A stretch of 64,000 nucleotides of DNA, from positions 11,497,317 through 11,561,316 of the forward strand of contig JAJEKV010000006.1 of NCBI GenBank assembly GCA_021234155.1. The letters run 5' to 3'. Positions 57,410 to 64,000 of this stretch are shown in pieces (position 1 is the stretch's first letter; every line of letters begins with the position of its first letter). The stretch is from Isoetes taiwanensis (taxonomy: Eukaryota; Streptophyta; Lycopodiopsida; Isoetales; Isoetaceae). A model generated the notes under the pieces. It saw only the letters and a list, made by a program, of their open reading frames with translations. It ran no database searches and was not told the origin of the DNA. A program made the translations under genes and the position numbers.

Positions 57410-60400
57410 CCCTTTTTTTCTTCTTTTATTTCCAGTTTTTCCTATTTTTTGTTTGTTTTCCAGCTAGGCCTGGGCTGAAGTTTTTGCTTTGGCAATCATT
57501 TGTATGTATATCTAGTTAGATTCTTATCAAAAGAGTTTCCCAAAAAACACATCTTGTGAGCTTTTTGGAAATATCATTATCCTAATCTAGGATATAGTTT
57601 TTATTATTTCTATGGAGCAGTAGTTTAAAATCATTTCTTGTTTGGCATGCTGCTCTTTTTCTTAAAGATACGATAGCTTAAAAATCGTCTTTGGTTGGGC
57701 ATGTTTCTCATGTGCTTATACAGGCTTGAAAGGAAGTGTTGCTTGCCACGGTTAAAAGTTTCTGAGATTTTTCTAGAAATATGATTGTTTTGCTTTTTTC
57801 TTCTATCTTCTGTTGAGGCAAGTAGGGTATAGCTTGGTCTATTTGCTAGTTTTTTCTTCCATATTCATTTTCTAATTCTCCTCATTCTAGCATTAAACCG
57901 GTTTCTCAACATATCAATATGCAAAAAATCGATATTCTTTAGTGGCCTTGTTCGATTTGGGAAAAAATCTAGGATGACATCACAAGATTTGTTTGCAATC
58001 TACAGTCTGACATGTTCGGTACCTATAACCCTTATGCAGAAGGAGAAATACAGTGTGCTTCTTTATTCGAGTTACCTGGCATTTTTGTTAACGGTTCCTG
58101 TCTAGACCAGTTGAGCTCCACAATTCCAGCCACTAAATAGGAGATACGAGGAAGGGCGTTCCCATCCAAGGAATGTTGGTTCTATTGCTATCGCAATAGA
58201 GCCATGTCATTCTAAGTTAATTCTTTCCTCAGGCTACCAAAGGATTGCTTCGAGATTTTGCACACTCTAGAACTTCTGAAGAGGTAGGACGCTCAATGCA
58301 AACATGATCATGCTTTTTCTGCTCAATAGTACGGATCATGGTTCTAACCTCTGAGTTGCAATTATGGTTTATTGACTTTCCTTGTGACGATATGTTACCA
58401 TGATGTATGCTACAATATGCGTATTAGATGTCATGGGAAATTCGTCATTACAAGGAAGGTTTAGAACTCTTTACTTTTAAGTTTTCTGCTCTTCCTAATT
58501 GCGGCCACATGTTTGCCAGGATTTGTCTTCCGAAAACAAAATAACAAAAGGTATCCATGTTATTATGTCTTATAATTACGTGTTTCCCACACTGTATGTT
58601 ACGAAATCAATATCATATAATATGAGACACACGTATTTACAAGTTAGGTGCTTGTGTATACTTCATATAAAATACATCACCATCAAGCATTATGCTTTGC
58701 TCTGCTTAATCATAGTCGCGTTATTAACCACCATCTGACTTTTAAAAATAAAATAACAAAAGGCAGCCATGTCATATCTTGTAATTACATGTTTTCTATG
58801 CTATGTAGTACAGAGTCAGTACCATATATTATGGAAAACCTGACATCATCTTGAAGCATTATGCTCTGCTATGTAGAGTCATGACTGCATCCACTTTATT
58901 TAGAACTTTATTTAGTTAGGCATTAGATTTTGCTATTATATGACTGTTGAAGGTGATCAGAATTGCCATAGTGATCTTTTCGAATTAATTATTTGCTTTT
59001 GTTTTACTCTACAGAAATGAAGGCTTTCTAATCATTCATTCTCTATGGTAGAAGTGCAGCTGAAGGAAAAGTGTATGACTTCAATATGCATCACAATAAG
59101 CCCATGCCAGTCGGAGTTTCAATTGTCCCTTTAGAAGTTATTCTCATACTAGAGACTCAGTTGCCCTATCCAAAACTAGAGATGAATACTATCTGTGAAG
59201 CTTGAGGTTCATTCATTTTATGGCCGACAATGGGTATACATGAAGTTTGCTTAGAGTCATTGAAGTCCTCGACTCCTTCGGCACAGATTAAGTGCCTTTG
59301 TTGGAAGAATCTTAGAAGTCTTTCAACATCTCCAATTGTAACTCCTCAACAACAAGAACACCCCCCATCTAATGCAGATAATCAGAGAGAGCTTTTGGAT
59401 ACTGATGCAACAGACACTACCTTTTGCTAAAGGATCTTATGCTCCAAAGGATCACTGCCTAAATAAGTTCATTCTAAGATATTTTTTTAAGCTTTTCAAG
59501 GAATTTTAAAATGAATGGGATGTGATTGCACTGCTGGCTGCATCTCGTTATCACCTTTGTTTAATTTTCGAGAGCTTTTCATTCTAAGGTTTTTGCCTAA
59601 TTATTTGTAAGTATTTAGATGGTTAAATATTCCTAAGGTTTGATGGTCTTCAATTAACTTTTTCCGTGCCATGCTCTTGCTTATGTGTTCCAACTTCAAG
59701 TCCCTTGCGCCACTTCCCTGAGCTTGTGCCATAACAATTGCTTCCCTTCCCAAGGATGATCGATCTCGATCATCTGCCTTATGGGAATAACAACCTTTTT
59801 CCAAAGCTAGTCACTTGAGGTTTGTGTTTGCAGCCATTATAAGTTAAACTTCCAACAACCCATCTCTTAGTATTGAGATTAACATGTGAAGCAACAACAC
59901 GACCAAATCCTTATATAGATGACCATGCAACTTGAGAGCATTGGCAAGTGGTCGACATAAAAGAACAGTACCTAATTTTGATGGGTATTGATTGAAATGG
60001 ACTACAAGAATCTATGAAGGTTGGTGGATTAAATTCAACCAATAAGCACTCCTCTCATTCATCTAGAGTTTTTCAACAAAAGATAGCAAGGCAAAGACTT
60101 ATCTAATTTATAGTGCAACTTAGGACTAGCTCATATTATATGCTAACTATATATGTACAAAGTGATGGGTTTGAGTTACCTTATCTAGCAATACGAAAGC
60201 AATGAGCCATTTGACCACACCTAGAGGTGATGTAGCATATGCTAATGCAAATACCCGTGGGGTTGCTCGACATGAAAATCATTGGTCAGGCACTCCTGAG
60301 GGTACAACTTGACGAGGATAGGACACTTGATCGATCTCTACCACTAGTTTGGATTCCAGTACATATCAAGCTCCCCTTGAAAATTGTTTAAATAACTTGT

Positions 60401-60800
60401 TCATTTAATAAGAATTTGACAAGCACATGTGCAAAGAAGGGAAGGTGTCTCTATATTGTGCATGCCATAATTGAAACATAGGCATCCAACATTATGCATG
60501 TACCAACTCATTTTGTTTTGTGACATTTTGGGCATTTTGTTTATTAATCAACTTAGTAAAAATCAGGCTAAGAAATAAGTAAGGTTGAAATGACACTACA
60601 GCTAAATCCAAATAAATAGGTGGCAAGTTCAGGTGGGTGTTCTGCCCATTAATCGCTATCACATTATCCTGTCCAAAGTAATTAAAAAAATTTCCATATC
60701 ATGCAAGTAATAAAGATCTACCACAACACCGACGAGATGATCATTCCTAATAATCCTTATCGGACTCTTGTATGTAAAGGGAGAGTCGTTTTTTTTTGCA
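57410..60800. other. Gene-free region, block A' copy
   Basis: Duplicate of 20184-23560 including the ~213-base local tandem (units at about 58533 and 58746). A 66-codon ORF at 59230-59430 (MGIHEVCLESLKSSTPSAQ) is degraded in copy 1 and not recognised. Confidence 0.5.
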
Positions 60801-60805
60801 TATCA

Positions 60806-60913
60806 TTACTAGAAGAGTACTGATAACTAGTTATCAGTACTGGAGGAGTGATGATAATTAATTATCAGTACTGGAGGAGTGATGATAATTAATTATCAGT
60901 ACTCCTCCAGTAA
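60806..60913. repeat. Fold-back element with 13-base terminal inverted repeats
   Basis: TTACTAGAAGAGT at the left and ACTCCTCCAGTAA at the right are inverted with two mismatches. Inside are a perfect 24-base palindrome (60817-60840, centre TAACTAGTTA) and two identical 31-base units (start ACTGGAGGAGTGATG, palindromic GATAATTAATTATC). Copy 1 (23565-23727) has a different unit count. Confidence 0.8.
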
Positions 60914-60929
60914 TGACAAATTTTAACGC

Positions 60930-61150
60930 ATATAAGCCCGATAAGGCGGTTATCGGGTCGTCGCTTTTGATGTCACTTTTGATAACCGCCTCGGCCCTAA
61001 CGAGCCTCGGCAGTTATCAAACACGTATAGACTCGGCCCTAACGGGCTTCGTCTGACGTGTCCGGGCCGAGGCCTTACGTGCCAAATACCTGGCCGAGGA
61101 CGTACAGCCTCGGCCACACATTTTTGGTTATCGGCCTCAGCTAGACCGAT
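60930..61150. repeat. GC-rich inverted-repeat cluster, block A' copy
   Basis: Exact stem GGCGGTTATC (60945) / GATAACCGCC (60981). Then GCCTCGG repeated in both orientations up to GGTTATCGGCC (61127) and GACCGATAACC. No coding potential. Confidence 0.6.
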
Positions 61151-61648
61151 AACCTTACCTTCTGATCTCCACTATTCTTCATAAATTTCAGTCTACTTCT
61201 ACTGCCATCTGGGTCGGAATATATTTCTGATCATATTTATGTTGCCCCATCAGAATTACTCCAAATCTGATCAAAATGACCCTTCCGCGATTTAAAAGCT
61301 CTCATGGAACTACCTGCTTATTTATTGATTTTGGGCAGTCTTTCAACGTGATCCTCTTGTTTCATGCTTTTACAAATCCTTTTGATCCATCGTTGTCCCC
61401 TGTAAAAAAGCCATTGCCTCTTTTTATAGATCTGCCAGCGATTTTCACAGATTCTTTAGCAACTTTTCCAATTTTCCACCAATTTTGAGAGTCCTGCCAA
61501 CGGATTTGAAATAGTTTTGCATCTTAACATCAAATTCGAAAGATTCATCTTGACTGCAGGACATGATCCCCTGCTGGAATGCACTCTTTCGCTTGAACAG
61601 GTTGATGACATGGTTGCCACCGAGAGAGACGGATTGACGTGGCTGCCT

Positions 61649-61925
61649 CAAACAGGCGAAATCCCCCATCCAAAAATTTAAGGGTTCCAAAATCTTGACT
61701 AGACGTTTGGCAGCCTAGGCATGATATAGGCTGCATGCCTAAATTCCACATGGCATATTATTGTTGGCCATTTATTTATATTGCCTACCGAAAGTTCAAA
61801 CAGGCGAAATTCCCCGTCCAAACATTTAAGGGTTCCAAAATGCTGACTAGACGCTTGGCACCCTAGGCGTGATACGGGCTGCATGCCTAAATTGTACACG
61901 GCATATTTTTGTTCGCCATTTTTTT
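61649..61925. repeat. ~148-base tandem duplication upstream of ATX, block A' copy
   Basis: Units begin at 61649 and 61797 (CAAACAGGCGAAATTCCCC-like), the same as 24462-24762. Confidence 0.8.
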
Positions 61926-62264
61926 ATATTTTTTTAGTTTGGCCTATAGTGTAATTTGGGCCTAACCTAAATGCTGTATGGGTTCCTAGAATGTTGGACC
62001 TGTTGTTCGAGCAAGTTTATCTGTTAAGCCGGTTTACTTGTTAAACCGAATAGGAGGGCCGATTTCCATTTCACGAACAAAATTTCCATGTTGTGTGAGC
62101 AGAGCACTGTGCATATGTGTGCGTGTATACTAGTTTTTTTTCTTTTGTTTTTTAACAGGGTGTGTCTATCCACGTTGGAAAAAAAAAATATATACGTCAC
62201 ATTTTTTATTCCACGTTCCAGATAGAGCCACGCAATAAATAGTTGATCTGAAAAGTAAAATGTA

Positions 62265-62270
62265 CACGTG
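62265..62270. promoter_or_regulatory. G-box upstream of ATX copy 2
   Basis: CACGTG within TGTACACGTGGA, 392 bases before the ATG at 62657. Conserved between copies. Confidence 0.4.
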
Positions 62271-62656
62271 GATTAAATTAACTCGTAGAATTTGGGGGGC
62301 GAAAAAAAAAAAGGGAAAAGAAAACACAGGGAGGGCTCCCCCGTTTATGTGTGAAGAAGGGGCGGATCGATGGATAATCCATTGCCGGAGCTGGGCCATT
62401 TCTCCGCGGCCGCTAAAGAAGGCTTCGGATCTCTTTTCCGCTTCGGCTTCTCTTTCTTTTAACTCCGATTTCCTTATATTTCACCTATTTCTGTTCGATT
62501 CTTTGATTCCCAGCTTTGGTACCCCTTTTCCTTCGAATCACTGCATAATGCCACTTTCGCAGCTGTGGCAGCTAGATTAATGTAAGGTTTCTTCTCATGG
62601 AGCTTCTTCTTGCTAGCTAACAGTGGCAGAAGCAGGGTTTTCAAAAACGGAGCCGA

Positions 62657-64000
62657 ATGGTGGCGTCTTATGGAATGCGGAATTCTTTGGAAGACTTTGG
62701 TAAGTCTTGGGTTGAGGGTTCTGGCTTGCAAACAACCTGGGAAGAAGACAGGGAATTGGGTAGGGAGTTCCAGAACATACATGTCGGAACCCAGAAAGGG
62801 GGAACCTTGGAGTTCGTTATGCAAGAACATGTCTCTGCAAATACTCCATTTTCAATGGCCGCTGCAATGGGTGCTCATGTTTCTCCTCAGTTGGAAGACT
62901 CCTTACGCATTATGTCTTCCCAACATGGAAATATTAATTTAGATAAGCAGCAGGTTGTTGTAAACAGCGGTGACTGTTCTGCTAGCAATGTTGGGATGAG
63001 AGGCCAATTTGATAGTATGGGTAATTATAGGCTGTCGATGAATACATGGAAGCCACCTCTTCAACAAGTAAAATCGAATATGTCTGCCGCTCATTCTATG
63101 AACTATGCTGTAGTCGGAGGAAACAGGGTGTTGCTGCCTCAAAGAATTCCAAATAAAGACTTGCAAACTGATATGAAGGAGTTTTACACTTCCGAGCCTG
63201 CTTTTGCTAATCCGAGAATGTTACAAGAATGCAGACCAATTGGGCAGGCATATGAGTTTGTGACACCCAACCTGGTTGCTTCCATGGGGTCGTTATCGTC
63301 TGGAAAACCTTCTGAAATGGGTGATCAACGTCCTCAGCAAAGTCAGAATTATCTTCTGGCACCCCAATGGAAGAACGGTTTTAGCAACGAGAGCATTAAA
63401 CCGCAGTTGGTTTCTTCAATAGGATCCTTAGCACCTGGAAAAAACTCTGTAATGGGCGATTGGCATTATAATCAACATGGAAGTTACGAGTCATCAACAA
63501 TAACAAAGAATGATCTTAGAAGCACCTTTCTTGAAATGTCTAACGAGGGTGTTCAACCTTACATGGTTGCTTCTATGGGAACTGTAGCATCTCCAAAGGT
63601 TTCCCAATTAAGTGATGGACGTTATAAGCAAAACCAGAGTTATCAGTCAGCAATAGGGATGAAGAATGACATGTTTTTGGAAATTGAGAATGATAAGCAG
63701 GAAATCCAGAAATTGCAGGAGAGGCTTCATTGGCCAGCTAATGCAACAAATCTAGCAACTGATGGTAGCAGTTGTTACTCCACCAGACCAACACAGTTGG
63801 TTCAAATGCAGCAGGCGCAACTGCGCAGCCACAAACATATGACATCTGCAAGTCATACAATGCAAATGCAAACCAACCAGCAGTATTTGAATGGGTTAGA
63901 TCATGTTGAAGGGTCTGGGACTGGGATAAATGGAAATGAGAGATTCATGGAAAGGCCCAGCAATGTTGGTCCTTATATCAGTAACAATGCCGCGTCCAGG
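62657..64000 (+). CDS. ATX3/4/5-type methyltransferase, N-terminal part of exon 1 (runs off window), intact frame
   Basis: ATG at 62657 opens a frame that stays open for 448 codons to the last base, with no stop. Start MVASYGMRNSLEDFGKSW; Ser/Asn/Gln/Met-rich, low complexity, with a short helical stretch (DMFLEIENDKQEIQKLQERL) near codons 335-355. No catalytic domain here; in copy 1 the same region leads into PWWP. The start is chosen as the first ATG after 5' UTR-like sequence, and copy 1 has the same ATG at 25475. The intact frame shows that frameshifts in copy 1 are not fixed mutations of the family. Whether the rest of this second gene follows is outside the window. Confidence 0.85.
   Translation, partial: MVASYGMRNSLEDFGKSWVEGSGLQTTWEEDRELGREFQNIHVGTQKGGTLEFVMQEHVSANTPFSMAAAMGAHVSPQLEDSLRIMSSQHGNINLDKQQVVVNSGDCSASNVGMRGQFDSMGNYRLSMNTWKPPLQQVKSNMSAAHSMNYAVVGGNRVLLPQRIPNKDLQTDMKEFYTSEPAFANPRMLQECRPIGQAYEFVTPNLVASMGSLSSGKPSEMGDQRPQQSQNYLLAPQWKNGFSNESIKPQLVSSIGSLAPGKNSVMGDWHYNQHGSYESSTITKNDLRSTFLEMSNEGVQPYMVASMGTVASPKVSQLSDGRYKQNQSYQSAIGMKNDMFLEIENDKQEIQKLQERLHWPANATNLATDGSSCYSTRPTQLVQMQQAQLRSHKHMTSASHTMQMQTNQQYLNGLDHVEGSGTGINGNERFMERPSNVGPYISNNAASR

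Larger units (their letters stand above)
44998..64000. repeat. Large direct repeat, block A' (copy 2)
   Basis: Second copy of 7807-26824 running to the window edge, same orientation. It begins between motif M copies 3 and 4 of the retroelement leader, so units X and Y and gag-pol are absent before it. Confidence 0.93.

Noticed and set aside
7807-64000. Explaining the CAG/CTG differences as methyl-cytosine deamination in old repeats
   Set aside because: Deamination would give mainly TAG, TTG, CAA or CTA. The usual changes are loss of A/T or CG-like strings, and both copies are affected at the same kind of site.

Overview
The window is land-plant nuclear DNA in which noisy, apparently unpolished long-read consensus alternates with cleaner stretches. 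The plant signatures are an ATX3/4/5-type trithorax histone methyltransferase gene with introns, a germin-like protein gene, a Ty3/gypsy element, and an LTR next to a primer-binding site complementary to plant initiator tRNA-Met. I cannot name the species. Most coding regions show small frameshifts, so single ORFs understate the genes.

Layout. 1-3840: Ty3/gypsy gag-pol on the minus strand (gag, protease, RT, RNase H, integrase, running off the left edge). 3840-8170: two further minus-strand units, each with a TATAAATAG box about 100 bases before an ATG, and four copies of a hairpin motif. The upstream unit (ATG at 7513) encodes a protein beginning M-A-R-T-K-Q, the histone H3 tail start, and ending in a Pro/Lys-rich tail. 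8168-9620: primer-binding site and LTR. 9830-17570: an unknown coiled-coil ORF, a MITE, an L1-type LINE (minus), tandem repeats, and a second LINE with a zinc-finger tail (plus). 18568-20178: solo LTR. 20184-25150: gene-free DNA with local tandem duplications and a fold-back palindrome cluster. 25475-34624: the ATX-like gene (PWWP, PHD, extended PHD, SET, post-SET). 35681-36333: germin-like gene (minus). 37760-38150: minisatellite.

Duplication. The window contains two nested direct duplications. Block B (about 33877-39345: the last SET exons, germin-like gene and minisatellite) is repeated immediately as B' (about 39380-44842). Block A (about 7807-26824: hairpin motif, LTR, LINEs, solo LTR and 5' half of ATX) is repeated as A' (44998-64000), offset about 37.18 kb. 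The order is A-[rest of ATX]-B-B'-A'. One complete ATX gene, one orphan SET tail and one new ATX start are therefore present. The ATX first exon is frameshifted in copy 1 but open for 448 codons to the window edge in copy 2.

Differences between copies fall strikingly often at CAG/CTG trinucleotides, usually as CAG or CTG read as CG-like strings. This resembles systematic nanopore basecalling error at CHG-methylated cytosines in plant repeats, so the text may carry an indirect methylation imprint. Whether the duplication is biological or an assembly artefact cannot be decided from the sequence alone. No novel defence, CRISPR or secretion-type system was found. The most unusual items are the H3-tail-like ORF with its tandem promoter modules, the orphan SET tail, and the CWG error pattern.
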